A DNA stretch of 64,000 nt, taken from contig NC_067203.1 of NCBI RefSeq assembly GCF_026262505.1, forward strand, positions 24,781,411 to 24,845,410, written 5' to 3'. This stretch comes from Trichomonas vaginalis G3 (lineage: Eukaryota; Parabasalia; Trichomonadida; Trichomonadidae). This document shows positions 49,580 through 61,700 of this stretch, one piece after another. Positions within the stretch are counted from its first letter, which is position 1. Each line of letters opens with the position of its first letter. The position numbers were made by a program, and so were the translations under genes. The notes beneath the pieces are model-generated. The model did not search any database. It was not told the DNA's origin and saw only the letters and a program-made list of their open reading frames with translations.

Positions 49580-50973
49580 TTACTTAACCCTGATTTTTTT
49601 GAGGTATTTTCTTACATCACCTTTTGCAAGTTTGAGCGCTGTATCTCCATTATTATTCTTTGCATTTTTATCGGCTCCAACAGAGATAAGATATTGAACA
49701 ACTTCAAGATGACCATTAGATGATGCCTAAATGAGTGGAGTAGATCCATAATTATTCTTTGCATTTTTATCAGCTCCAACAGAGATAAGATATTTAACAA
49801 CTCTAAGATGACCATTCGATGATGCATAAATGAGTGGAGTCGATCCGCTTTTGTCTTTTGCTTCTTTATCAGCTCCAACAGAGATAAGATTTCTAGCAAC
49901 TGTAAGATGACCATTCATTGATGCATAAATGAGTGGAGTATATCCATTATTACTCTTTGCTTCTTTATCAGCTCCAGCAGAGATAAGATATTTAACAACT
50001 TCAAGATGATCATTTTGTGATGCATAAATGAGTGGAGTCGATCCGCTTTTGTCTTTTGCTTCTTTATCAGCTCCAACAGAGATAAGATTTCTAGCAACTG
50101 TAAGATGACCATTCATTGATGCATAAATGAGTGGAGTATATCCATTATTACTCTTTGCTTCTTTATCAGCTCCAGCAGAGATAAGATATTTAACAACTTC
50201 AAGATGATCATTTTGTGATGCATAAATGAGTGGAGTCGATCCGCTTTTGTCTTTTGCTTCTTTATCAGCTCCAACAGAGATAAGATATTTAACAACTTCA
50301 AGATGACCTTCTCTTGATGCAAAATTGAGTGGAGTAGATCCATAAATATTCTTTGCTTCTTTATCAGCTCCAACAGAGATAAGATATTTAACAACATCAA
50401 GATGATCATTTTGTGATGCATAAATGAGTGGAGTATATCCATTATTACTCTTTGCTTCTTTATCAGCTCCAACTGAGATAAGATATTTAACAACTTCAAG
50501 ATGACCCCATTGTGATGCCCAAATAAGTGGAGTAGATTCATGGTTATCTTTTGCTTCTTTATCAGCTCCAACAGAGATAAGATATTTAACAACTTCAAGA
50601 TGACCTTCTCTTGATGCAAAATTGAGTGGAGTAGATCCATAAATATTCTTTGCTTCTTTATCAGCTCCAACAGAGATAAGATATTTAACAACATCAAGAT
50701 GACCTTTTTCTGATGCATAAATGAGTGGAGTAAATCCATATTCATTTTTTGTTTCTTTATCGCACTTACCTTCAATGAGTGATTTGACAAGTCCGAGATT
50801 TCCATCTATGCATGCCATATGAAGTTGTTTGAGAAGAGAAATGTACTGATTTGCTGTTAAATTTGAATATTTCATGATTTTTTGACATCATCTAAGTCAA
50901 ATGTATCGAAGAAGTTTTCATTTTTAATATAATCGCTGATATGAGCAGCAATGTATTCGTAATTCAGATTCAT
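49580..50973 (-). pseudogene. Ankyrin-repeat gene with near-identical repeats, one frameshift and one stop
   Basis: The ATG at 50973 starts MNLNYEYIAAHISDYIKNENFFDTFDLDDVKK, the usual N-terminus of this trichomonad family. A run of six A (50878-50883) where seven would keep the frame (KKIMKYSNLTANQY) shifts it out. From the internal ATG at 50875 a 382-aa frame has about 11 ankyrin repeats of 33 residues (GSTPLIYASQNDHLEVVKYLISVGADKEAK) that are nearly identical in DNA, so they have been homogenised. A TAG at 49727-49729 (STPLI-stop-ASSNGH) cuts off the last 49 codons, which otherwise end normally at 49580. The coiled-coil part seen in the relatives between ISLLKQ and the repeats is absent. 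The middle frame may still be expressed. Confidence 0.82.
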
Positions 50974-51119
50974 GCCCTCGGTAATTTTTTTTTATCTGTA
51001 AACTTTTCAAAATCTGAAATACCCAATAATTTTTTTTTCAGCTAACTGTTGAAAAAAAAATGATATCAATGTAGAATAGAATAGTATATTTTTAATAAAA
51101 TGATGTATGTTTATTCTGA

Positions 51120-53318
51120 TTAAACAGATATACTGCTTTCGGAGCTATAAGAATATTCTGAGTAATCAGAAGGATCATTTGTATCATAATTATCTTTGAT
51201 TTCTTTTTTTGATTCAATGTTTTCTGTATTATCTTCATTTTCAAGGTTTGTTTTGATTTCGGAAGGTTTTTCTTTGTTTTTGATTTCTTTGTGTTCTTCC
51301 TTTTCATGAGATCCATCATTAGATGATTTGTTATCACTGGTTTCATCATTCTTGATTTCTATTTGTGCCTCTTCCTTATGAGATTTTTCTATTGATCTTG
51401 CACTGTTGATCGGTTCATCTTTTTTGGAACTTTCAGTAAGAAGTTGTCTTGAAACAAGATTAAAGTAAGCTCCCTTATGTGACAAAAGTTCATCATGTGT
51501 TCCTGATTCAACAATCTTTCCAGCATCGAAAACAAAAATAATATCAGAATGCTTTATTGTTGACAATCTGTGAGCAACGATGATTGATGTTCTGTTTTGC
51601 ATAACATTATCAAGAGCTGCTTGAACTTTTCTTTCAGAACTCGAATCAAGAGCTGAAGTTGCTTCATCACAAAGTAAAATCGTTGGATTCTTTAAAAGAG
51701 CTCTTGCAATTGCAATTCTTTGTCTTTGTCCACCAGAGAGTGCGCATCCTTTCTCTGCAACTTGTGTTTCATATTTATTTTCCATTTTTTCAATGAAATT
51801 CTTTGCATTTGAAAGTTCACAAGCTTTTTCAACTTCCTCTTGAGTTGCATCAGGGTTACCATATTTCACGTTTTCAGAGATCGTTGTACTAAACAAGGTT
51901 GGTTCCTGGCTGACAAGTCCAAACTTCTTGTGCAAAAATCTTGGATCATATTCTTTGATGTCTCTTCCGTCAATCAAAATTATTCCCTCAGAAACATCAT
52001 AATATCTTTCCAATAGTTGGATGCACGTTGACTTTCCACTTCCTGAATGTCCAACAAGAGCTGCATGTGTTCGAGGTTTGACTTCAAATGAAACATTTAT
52101 AAGCACATCAACAGGCCTTGTTGGATACCTGAAAGTAACATTTTTGAACTCGATGTGACCTTGGAAATTTTCAACTTTGTCAATTCCTCCTTCAAAAGGA
52201 ATATCAGGAACATGATTGCAGAGTTTGAGAATACGAGCACCAGCTGCAATAGATTTTTGTTCACTACCAACACTTGCTTGTAGCATCATGATACCCATTG
52301 TTCCAAAAACGGTAAACATATTGCAAGCCATTAAATCTCCAATTAAAAAATCTTTTGTTCCATTTTTCAAAGATTTTTCAACTAATGTTGCTGCAAAATA
52401 TAAGTTTGAAAGAACATCAGCCCATATGGCAATCATGATTAAAAAGAACATTACTGATACTAAATATCCTGATATTTGCTCATATTTTGAAGATTCTAAA
52501 GATAATTTTCGAAATCTCTCAATTTCGGCATCTTCTCTATTGTATCCTCTTACAGTTCTTATAGATGATAATGATTCTTCTGCTAATGTTATTGATTTTG
52601 ATAGAGATTGAAATCTAATTACATTCTTTTTTCCAATGATTGGAGCAAAGATCACAACGAATATGGTTGCAAGTGGAATTGAAGAAAAAGATATGAGAGC
52701 GACTTTCCAGCTATAAACAAAAGCCAATACAATTCCAATAATAAATTTTGTGATGTTTTCAATTTGTTGGTGTTTTATATAACCAAAGGATTGTTGGATC
52801 ATTTGGGAATCTTCAGAGAGTAATGAAATGACTGAACCAATTGGTGTTACATCAAAAAATGTTACTTCGCTCTTCATCAACTGAAAAAACAATCTTTTTC
52901 TGAGTTTTGTTGATAATCTAGAACCCAATCTATCCCAAATTACTTTTCCAGAAAATGAGCTTAATCCACAAAATATTGCAATCAAAAGTATCCATAAGCA
53001 ATTCTTGGAAATATATGGCATCTTATCAACAATTGGCACTGATGGATCTTGTTCATGAGCTTTAACTGATAGAGCATGGTCTGTATATGCATTGAGAATG
53101 TTCCCAAAAAATATATAAACAACAATATTTGAAGCTCCCAATATTAATGCTGGGAATATACCAACGATTGCCCAAGGATTTCTGAATAGTTCTCCATATA
53201 AATGGCCACGTGCTTGCTTCTTATCTGAATTCTCGACTTTGATTTCTTCATGCGAAGTCGATTCTCTTCTACTACCTTGGGAAGAATACTCAGATGAGTG
53301 TCTTTGATGCTCTGACAT
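51120..53318 (-). CDS. ABC half-transporter, ABCB (MDR/TAP-like) type
   Basis: This 732-aa protein has one membrane domain with about six helices (about 45-350) followed by one nucleotide-binding domain (about 380-615): Walker A GHSGSGKST, Q-loop VSQEPTLFS, signature ALSGGQRQR, Walker B ILLCDEATSALD, and switch IVAHRLS. All ATPase residues are present, so it should work as a homo- or heterodimer exporter. The N-terminus (about 40 residues) is Ser/Arg-rich and the C-terminal 110 residues are a Lys/Glu/Ser-rich disordered tail. The substrate is unknown; lipid, peptide or drug export are all possible. The family is certain, the location not. Confidence 0.95.
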   Translation of the reverse strand: MSEHQRHSSEYSSQGSRRESTSHEEIKVENSDKKQARGHLYGELFRNPWAIVGIFPALILGASNIVVYIFFGNILNAYTDHALSVKAHEQDPSVPIVDKMPYISKNCLWILLIAIFCGLSSFSGKVIWDRLGSRLSTKLRKRLFFQLMKSEVTFFDVTPIGSVISLLSEDSQMIQQSFGYIKHQQIENITKFIIGIVLAFVYSWKVALISFSSIPLATIFVVIFAPIIGKKNVIRFQSLSKSITLAEESLSSIRTVRGYNREDAEIERFRKLSLESSKYEQISGYLVSVMFFLIMIAIWADVLSNLYFAATLVEKSLKNGTKDFLIGDLMACNMFTVFGTMGIMMLQASVGSEQKSIAAGARILKLCNHVPDIPFEGGIDKVENFQGHIEFKNVTFRYPTRPVDVLINVSFEVKPRTHAALVGHSGSGKSTCIQLLERYYDVSEGIILIDGRDIKEYDPRFLHKKFGLVSQEPTLFSTTISENVKYGNPDATQEEVEKACELSNAKNFIEKMENKYETQVAEKGCALSGGQRQRIAIARALLKNPTILLCDEATSALDSSSERKVQAALDNVMQNRTSIIVAHRLSTIKHSDIIFVFDAGKIVESGTHDELLSHKGAYFNLVSRQLLTESSKKDEPINSARSIEKSHKEEAQIEIKNDETSDNKSSNDGSHEKEEHKEIKNKEKPSEIKTNLENEDNTENIESKKEIKDNYDTNDPSDYSEYSYSSESSISV

Positions 53319-54568
53319 TTAACTATTTATGCTTTTAGATCACATTGAGAGAAAATTGGATCAGGATTTGAAAAGAAATGTTTCAAATTCGAGTAATTTG
53401 ACAGATCGCATATTTTTTTCTTTTCAAAATTATTAAAGTGTTTCTTGATTCAAAATCATATTATGATTTTGATTGATTTGTCAAATTGAAAAGATTTTTT
53501 AACCTCGCTATCGTAAATATCGCTCTCAATTTCTGATCGCATTTTTTTAGAGATTTTTTTTCTGAGGTCGCGGTGTGGAAAATTTGGCAGGTATTCAATC
53601 AGATGGTAATTGGCTCAACTTTCTTTCCTTGAATCTTTCTCATCGAATAGACAAGGAATGGACTTTTTCTAATATTTGACCATGAAAATTGATTGTTTAA
53701 ACAAGCAACAATGATAAATTTGGTTCATGTGGTCTTGTATAGTGCAAATACTTATTTCTGTTAAATAAACTTATGAATCAATTGATAATTTTTTGAAAAA
53801 TTAATATTTTTGATTTAAAACGTTTTTGTAATTCATAAAGGATTCAGTTTAAGAATTATATAAAGTTTCTTTTGTAAAAACATGAATATGGACTAATGTC
53901 TTGAGAAAAATTAAAATTAGTAAGCTATATTATAATTCTTTGTTTGTTCATTCCTCAAACGTTAGTTTTATATACATGTATATGAATAAAGCTGTCCACT
54001 GTAGCATTCACTTGTTTCACAATCCACATTCAAGTAAAAGCTCATATATCTTGGATGAACGAATATGCAATTAGTCATATGTGATACTACTGGTAAAAAA
54101 CTTAGAGAAAATAATCAATATTTAGTCCGATTAAAATGAAAGTCAATGTTTGAGCGTTTATTCCCAATAAATGGCCTTACTTCCATCATTTGTTAAGTCT
54201 TCAATGATTAGAATTGATTGTAGGATAAAATCATTGAACTCCTGATATAAAATTTCTTCTAAAATTCGTTATTTGTGATAATACATATAGTATAATATAA
54301 TGTTCAATCAAGTCCTACTCATTCATCGGTGTCTATTGAATTTTGACTCTGATTCAATTTTGAATGGGTATGGGTATGTAAACTATTCAATTTTAGATCG
54401 TTTTCCAAATCATTTTTTATGAGTGTAATTTCAAAAGGGGAAAACTCCATCGAAGTTCAACAGTAAATGCTGAAGTATGATTATATATATAATAGAAAAA
54501 GCATAGCCATAGCTATAGAGTTATCAAAATTGTAACTAACATTTTTAGAAACAATATATCTAACAAGC
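53319..54568. other. Gene-poor AT-rich stretch
   Basis: About 1.25 kb with no supported gene, element end or RNA. A few short stretches (around 53575-53660) are less AT-rich but unassigned. Confidence 0.4.
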
Positions 54569-56017
54569 TTAAACAATTTCTTCTGGTGGACGATCCTGTT
54601 CGCCCTCTGATGAAGAGCTGCGCTCTGCGGCTTCCTCTTCTTCCTCCTCTTCGACATCGACTTCCATTTTATGGTCTGGAACAATAATGAAGAGAGAGAA
54701 TACTGCTGTAAGAACTGCCCAAACTGCTGCAAAGCCAATCAATGACTGGTAACGCGTCAAATGCCAACTGGATGGGAATTTCGGAACAAGATTACCAAGT
54801 CCTAAGTTCATGATCAAGTTAGCAAGAACGTAAGCAACATCGATGCATGTAGACAAGATTGACATGTAAACGCCCATATATTCCTCGGTAACTGTGTAAG
54901 ATACGAGTTCGTATGGTATAGAGTTGAAGTTTGTAATCGCGATACCGATTGGCGTGAAGAGTCCGAGCAGGGCCCATTTGTTCTTGACAAAGAAAGCGCA
55001 GGAAAGGCTGACAGCTTCAATAATATGAGAAATGAAATAAGTGGTCTTGCAGCCGATCAAATTGACAACGTATGGGTGTACGCAGCCATAAATGAACGAC
55101 ATAAGGTTAGCGCAAGCAATAACTAACATTCCAAAGCAAAGACCTTTTGATTCTTGTTCTTCTGGGAAGACTTCCTTCATGAAGAAGGATGTTCCGAGCA
55201 TTGTGAATGTATAGTTAGCTACCCAGCTAAGAACCATTAAGATGCAAGACCTAATAATTGGCTTTGGCATTTTCTTCAATGCCTCGTACATTTGGACGAA
55301 TGGATTCTTCTTATGATGATGGTGTTCCTCGGCTGGAACATGTGGTTTCTCATGAGAAGCGAAAACTGTGATGATAACAGAGAGAATCAAAATGAAGAGG
55401 CAGAAATACATCGTAACTGTATCTGCTCTCTCGGAATATGTCTCTGACTTAAGGAAGAAACCAACTCCACCAACAAGATTTGGAAGAACGGAACTTAATC
55501 CGATAAGAACTGATGCGATTGAGTTAGAGATACCCTGTCTCGTTTCTGGTATGATATCTCCAATCAGGGCTCTTGAAGGAGCCATGATTGTATTAATAGA
55601 TGCATAAGAAAAGAATAGAATGAATAACATCGAAACTGTTTTTCCTGCTGCATTGAATTTTTCGTGTACTCTCTTAAGTATCAACAGTAGGAGGAAGCTA
55701 ATAACTGAAAAGATGCATCCGCCAACAATAAATGGTCTTCTGCGGCCAAATCTAGATTTGCAATTATCTGACCAAACACCAATGAGTGGCATTAGTGTCA
55801 CACCGGCTAAAGGTCCAGATAGCCAGCATAAAAACTGTGATGTTGATGACATATTCATTGATGCCATGATTGGTTCACTCAATGAGAATAAAACATTGAA
55901 TGCCATTTCGAATCCGAGAGTAGACATGCATATGCATATTATTCTTAATATAGTGTAATGCACTTCTGGCTGGGATTCGGAGTATTCTTGCATGGTAGAT
56001 TCAACGGCGTCACTCAT
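54569..56017 (-). CDS. Sugar/proton symporter, SLC45 (sucrose-transporter-like) MFS
   Basis: The start is the ATG at 56017 (MSDAVESTMQEYSESQ); the 27 bases upstream are open but hold no ATG. The 482-aa product has about 12 membrane helices. Between helices 2 and 3 it carries the SLC45/plant sucrose-transporter signature: WLSGPLAGVTLMPLIGVWSD followed by RFGRRRP (89-95). This family moves disaccharides or other sugars with protons. A His-rich cytosolic loop (EEHHHHKK) and an acidic C-terminal tail (EEEEEEEAAERSSSSE) are specific features. A 1.04-kb TTAA element has inserted only about 70 bp upstream of the start, so the promoter context is altered or close to its limit. Confidence 0.88.
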   Translation of the reverse strand: MSDAVESTMQEYSESQPEVHYTILRIICICMSTLGFEMAFNVLFSLSEPIMASMNMSSTSQFLCWLSGPLAGVTLMPLIGVWSDNCKSRFGRRRPFIVGGCIFSVISFLLLLILKRVHEKFNAAGKTVSMLFILFFSYASINTIMAPSRALIGDIIPETRQGISNSIASVLIGLSSVLPNLVGGVGFFLKSETYSERADTVTMYFCLFILILSVIITVFASHEKPHVPAEEHHHHKKNPFVQMYEALKKMPKPIIRSCILMVLSWVANYTFTMLGTSFFMKEVFPEEQESKGLCFGMLVIACANLMSFIYGCVHPYVVNLIGCKTTYFISHIIEAVSLSCAFFVKNKWALLGLFTPIGIAITNFNSIPYELVSYTVTEEYMGVYMSILSTCIDVAYVLANLIMNLGLGNLVPKFPSSWHLTRYQSLIGFAAVWAVLTAVFSLFIIVPDHKMEVDVEEEEEEEAAERSSSSEGEQDRPPEEIV

Positions 56018-56086
56018 CGAGCTTCTACTGAAGAACGATGACAAAAAAATTGAATTAAATCATCGTCAAAATTATTATTAGATATC

Positions 56087-57136
56087 TTAAGGGTGCACAC
56101 GAGAGGATCATGTAAACTTCAGAATTTAGAATCTTATTTTTAGGCATTATCTTGGCTACCTATTTAGGCTCGAAAAGCAAAAAATATCAAAAAATACAAC
56201 TTGAGTCCATTATGACCCTTTCATGGAGGTAGTTTTTATCCGCTAGTATTTTCCCTTTGAATCTCTTTACAATTCGAAATCAAATTCAAAACTCAGTAGA
56301 AGAAAGGAAGAATCGACTTACTACAGTTGTAATACGAATAAATACATATATTTAATTATTTTTATTTACATAATAATTGTTTGAAGCTCATATTCCAACA
56401 AATTTTTAAATAAAAACATTAAAATGTTGAAAATGTTCATATATTTTAATAGGGTTTTGGCACTTTATTGAGGAATTACTACATACATAGTCGAACTGAA
56501 CTTGATATTTTGAAATTTAAATTATTTATCAAAATTAAAATTTAACTTGAAATTTATAATTATTTAGTCATATTTTGCATAATTCTAAGTAGATTTTGTA
56601 AAAAATCAAGAAAGAAAAATTTTAACGTGCTTTATTTTTTCTTTTTTATAATAATACATATTATTATATAATTAACATATTCATAATGTTTCACCCTTTC
56701 AAAAATATAATCCTCCTCCTCTCAAATAAACGTACATACGGGTGGCCTCTTTTTTCAAAAAATTAAAATTTGAAATTTTGGGCTCAAATATTAGAGATTT
56801 TTTCAACCTTCAACGATATATGTTGTCTATATCAGACCTCCTTTCTTTTTGATACTTAACATTGTTCCTAAATCTTAGCCGTTAAGGCTGTTCTGAAAAT
56901 ATTTTTTTTTTCGAAAAAATTCGAAAAAAATTCTTAAAATTCAAAAATCCCTTAATTCCTGAGGATTTTGGAAAAAAGTTTTTACATGAACATGTGTATA
57001 TTATATGAAGTATATTGATAAGGTAAAAATCAAATTTTATTGCATATTCATCGAGAAAATAAACTAACGAATCCCTCAAAATTGAGAGGGTAATCCTCCT
57101 CCTCTCAAATAAACGTACATACGGGTGCACCCTTAA
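56087..57136. mobile_element. 1.04-kb TTAA element, copy 2
   Basis: 1,042 bp (56091-57132) between TTAA at 56087-56090 and 57133-57136. Ends are GGGTGCACACG and, on the other strand, GGGTGCACCCG. It is over 99% identical by eye to copy 1 at 31152-32191, in the same orientation on +, including the internal duplicate of the right end (about 56711-56747). It is non-coding: the open frame at 56882-57163 runs out of the element and is not convincing. Near-identity suggests recent movement of both copies. Confidence 0.9.
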
Positions 57137-58726
57137 TGAAATATTCGAAATAATTTGCCTCAAAAAATGTGTGCTTTGAGGAATGTTTACATTGAATATT
57201 TTGTGAGAGATGAAAAATTTTGGTCTCTGAAATTTATAAAATATTTCGATGTTAAGTACTCGATGTACGTCAATATTTCTGAATTCATTATCAAAATTTC
57301 CGATAACTCACAAAAATTCAGACGACTCTGAATTTAACGAAATACAATACTACTATTACTATCTATGTTTTTATTAACGAAATATTTTTTTTCAAAGTTT
57401 ACGTGAGGTTACTTCAATATTTCATAATACTTGTTATTTATGTTGTTGGTGATTAGGCCCATAGTTAGAAAAAAATTAACGATAAAGCTGATTCTCATAA
57501 AGAAATGGTTTATTCTGATTAATTGCGATCATTGTTAGAGTTAAATTCTAGATGCCCATCGATAGTAAATCAATCATGAATGGACGAAACACGTGAACTC
57601 TCTATTATCAGATGTGATCCATTAAAAAGGGTATGAAATTTTTCATCGGATATGAATGTGGACTATTATGAGCATTTTGATTTTGCATTCTTTCAAAACA
57701 TCTCTGAGAAACCACATTACAAATCTATGAACAATCGAGATATCGTTGATATTGTTTAACATTCATTATTCGAAAGTGCATAGTTAACATTTTCACTGAT
57801 TAATTTTTTATTTTAGTCTAAATTATCTGAATAATTTTACAGATATGAATTTTTCCTTTTTGTGTATGTTAATCAAATGTGTAAGCCAATAAAATGTATT
57901 TTTAATGTTTTCGCTAATGATTTCTTGTGATAAAAATTTGAGATAAAAATCCTGACAAATATAAATAGTCAAAATGAGTGGATTACGAAGTAGTACTTGA
58001 TATCGATAGGCCATTCTGCATGGGTCCAGATAAGAACAAGGGCATTAACTATTCTTAACTTAAATCAAACTGATATCATCAATTAATTCATATAACAATC
58101 ATGTAGAACTGTTATATATCATTCATATAATCAATTATAAATACATTTATCATCAAAATGATTGAACATATGAAAATTGCAAAACTATTTTGGAATCATC
58201 ACTAATATGCATATCCAAACGAACTCTTAATACCATATTGAACGATACTTAATTGATGCTAAGTGAGAAATCGTATATTCAGAACTTTATAGACATTTTG
58301 ATTCAAAGTGCAATAAAACATATATAAAAAATCTAAGGATATAATTCAAACGATTGATGTTCATTCAAGAACATATCTTTATTTAACAAAGAAGTTAAAT
58401 GAATTGATTGGGTAAAAAGTTTTCATTGAATGCACATACTCTAACAAATCCATATGAATATTTAACCAAAAGTTATATTTATTATTGCCTCGAACTCCAT
58501 ACTATATTAATTGAGTGAGAAAAATGCTTTCATTATATACAAATACTTGAATAAATCCATTCAAAAATTTAACTAAACGAAGGTTAAATATCTTATTGCC
58601 TCGAACTCCATATATAAACTATCTCATTCGATAACCACTGGGTCTGAAATAAGAATGACATATCATAGAAGAGTTATAGTTCTAAAAATAATAAAAAAAA
58701 TAATCAAAATATAAATAAAAATAATT
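57137..58726. other. Gene-poor AT-rich stretch with a diverged duplication
   Basis: About 1.6 kb with no supported gene. A word of 20 bp, TTATTGCCTCGAACTCCATA, occurs at 58482-58501 and 58593-58612, with partly matching sequence before each, so a segment of about 111 bp was duplicated in tandem long ago. Some stretches (57540-57640) are less AT-rich but unassigned. Confidence 0.45.
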
Positions 58727-61700
58727 TTAACAAGATCTTTGATGAGTATCCTTTGATACCCAGCAAGCGCAAGCTCTAAGGATTGCAGCGTTCTTCTTCA
58801 TCCTTATGTCCTTCTTGCACTGCTCTATTTCCTCTCTCAGTCCGTTCTGCAAAGCAACAAATGCGGCAGTTTCATTCAATCCAAACCATTTCAATATTTT
58901 GAATGCGTTCCTTGGCTGATCAATTCCAGCAATAATTGTTCCGATAAACGAGTCCTCGAACTTATTACCAACGAGGATACTCGCGAGTGTCTCTGTCAAC
59001 TGATTGGCCGACTCTACGTCCAATCTTGGTACGACATTTACCAAAAAGTTTCCGAGTTCTGTATTCGACAACTGACCGAAATGTGCTGCAGCTTCAATCA
59101 TCACGTCTGTTGTATCTACTCCTAGAGCTTTGATCATAGCGAATGCTCTCGAGTACTCGTTGTTTTTCAGCAACGTTACGCACGCTTTTCCTTTATCCGC
59201 AGATGAAACCAATTGAACATTTCGTCCAACTTGTCTTTGATACTCCAAAATCACGGAAACATCGTTCAATGACTTCTGGTCGAAATGCAGGACACTTCCC
59301 GGTGGAAGAAGAACAGAACTGTCAACTGTGGATGATAATAATGTCATGGATGTCAAAGCGGTTTTAAGTGAAGTGACAAAATCTGACAATTCTTGTTTTG
59401 AGAGGTTTCTTTCGCCTGCGAAGAAATCTAATGAGCAGCTGCGGTCTAATGCCCATGAGGAGAGTATGAGAAGACAGTGGATGCAGGAATTGGAGTCAAA
59501 TATGACTAATAATTCTTTCAAGAAGTTATAATCAACGTTGTTCAATGCGGAATCGAACAACTTGTGTAACGGATAGTAGCTGATCATCTCTGTAACTGCT
59601 TCTTTGACGTCTTTGCCTTGGTAATCGATGTTTTCGGAATATTTATCTGTATCATCGAAAGAAAGTAGCTCAAACTTGTTGGAAATCAATTTAACTTGGT
59701 TGGAAGCGTTGGAAATGTCTAAGAAAGGTAAATCTGAGGTCTTTGGTTTCTTGATTGAGATATGATTTGGTTTCCTCTTGAAAAGTTTGAGTTTTCCTTG
59801 TTGGCAATCGATTCTCATGAGGCTAGGATATGAAGAAACGTCGTTCGGAAGCTGGTAGATGTCGTCAAACAAATTAAATTTAATTGTTGGCGATTCGAAG
59901 AGACATTTAGTGTCTTCTCCATCACCGGAAGGAGATACACCGAGTAATGACATCATCTTGTTGATATTCGTCTTGTCAATGTCAATTCCGTATTCATAAA
60001 ATGAATTTATCGCGTCAAAGAAGTCGTATTTGTTGGCAAACTCACATAGTTCTTGGAGATTGTCTGATTTGTACGACTGATTGTATTTTGCGAATAATCC
60101 ATTTTCGGCTAATCCCAAAAGTGACAAAAGGAAGTTCCTCGATTTGAAATTTTCTTTTGCCATCTTTTGGAGTTTTCTGAGATCTAATATCATCTTTGAT
60201 TCCGATTCCAATGAATTAATCGTGAAATCTTTGAGGATACTTGAAATCATTTCATCTGTCATTTCGTCGTTAAGGAGATCCAGGATCTTGCTATTGGATA
60301 ATGCGTATGGTTTGCATTTAGCAAAGAGATCTTCTTGCTTGTAGTTCTTGGAAATATCTAATACGGCGTGGGGATCAGTCATTGTTGCAATTGAAACGAT
60401 CATTGACATCAAGACGTCATCATTAAGGCCAGTAATGAAGTCTGAAAGGTTCTTGCATGATGGATTCATCTTTAATATCCATTCTTTTTCTTTTTCTCGG
60501 GAATTGAAGATATTCTTAGCTCTGATGATCAACAAAAGTTGGCTGAATCTCATGATGTTGTTAATCTTCGTTGTTTCGACGTTGTATTTGCTAAGATGCG
60601 AAAGACATTTATTATATACTTTGTCTGGGCTTTCAAGGATTCTATCTGAGTCGTATGAGATATCAAGCATCTCTTGCCACTCTTTGTTCGGAAATCTCTT
60701 ATAGAATAAAATATTTGTGTTTGATGTTGGCGGAAATAGGGCCAATAATGTCTCATAGAGTGGTATTCTGTTCTCATTCTTGAATTTCTTAGTGATTTCT
60801 AGTATTTCAAGATGATATTTCTCCATATCATACATCAAACTCAAATCACAAAGGACAGAGCATGCTTCTTTCTCATCCATCTTCTTTATATTCTCAAGAA
60901 GTGTAGGAATAAGCGGCTCAAGGTCTTCCTCACCGCAGTAATCAAATGGATCCCCTAAAGTTTCAAAAACTTTCTTGGCACTTTTATCGTTCCTCTCAAA
61001 TATTTCGAAATGTTTTGAACGAGCATTCAATTTTGTCATTGTCTTGCTTTCGAAGAACTGTGCGACATCGCGTGGTTCAAGACGTTCGTAGCTGTAAACA
61101 AGACCAGAAAGCGGCTCGTTTTTGACAAGATCGATGAGGAATGACTTGGAAACGTCGTTGGGACTGAGACTCTGATAGATATATTCTTCTACTTCGACAC
61201 CAGTGTTCTCAAAGACCTTTAGAACGTTCTGGAGGGACTTTGTCGATTTAATTTTGCTGAAAATGAACTGTTCAGGGGATTCTTCAAGCATTCTCGATGA
61301 AGTCGTCAATAACTGCTTTACGTAATGCGAAAACATCATCAAATGTTCGGAATAAATTCCATCAAATTGCATTATTAAGTCATTTATCTTCTTCTTGAGT
61401 ACAGAAGGACTCTCCGTGAAAGCTAGATCCGAAATATCAGGATACTTTTTCTCTTTTACAAAGATTTTTTCAATATATTTTTGTAAATCTGAATTTGTTA
61501 CCAAAGTATTGCATCTTGAGAGTTGTCTGTGGGAGCATGCAAGATCTAAGATGGCTGTATCGCGTTGTTCAGCTGGAATTGTGACAGATACTTCTTTTGC
61601 CTTATCAATGGTGTAATCATCGACCAAATCCATTGGGAACTCGCGTGTAAGGAATATTGATGATTGTTTAGAATCATCATTTGGTAATTTGACATGATCG

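Noticed and set aside
54569-56044. Longer N-terminus for the sugar transporter
   Set aside because: The extra nine codons begin with TTG; the first ATG at 56017 is preferred. The same reasoning shortened the genes at 7500, 39397, 40925 and 42592.
57823-58014. A 63-codon minus-strand frame in the gene-poor stretch
   Set aside because: It is short and Ile/Leu-rich as expected from AT-rich DNA, with no promoter or family match.
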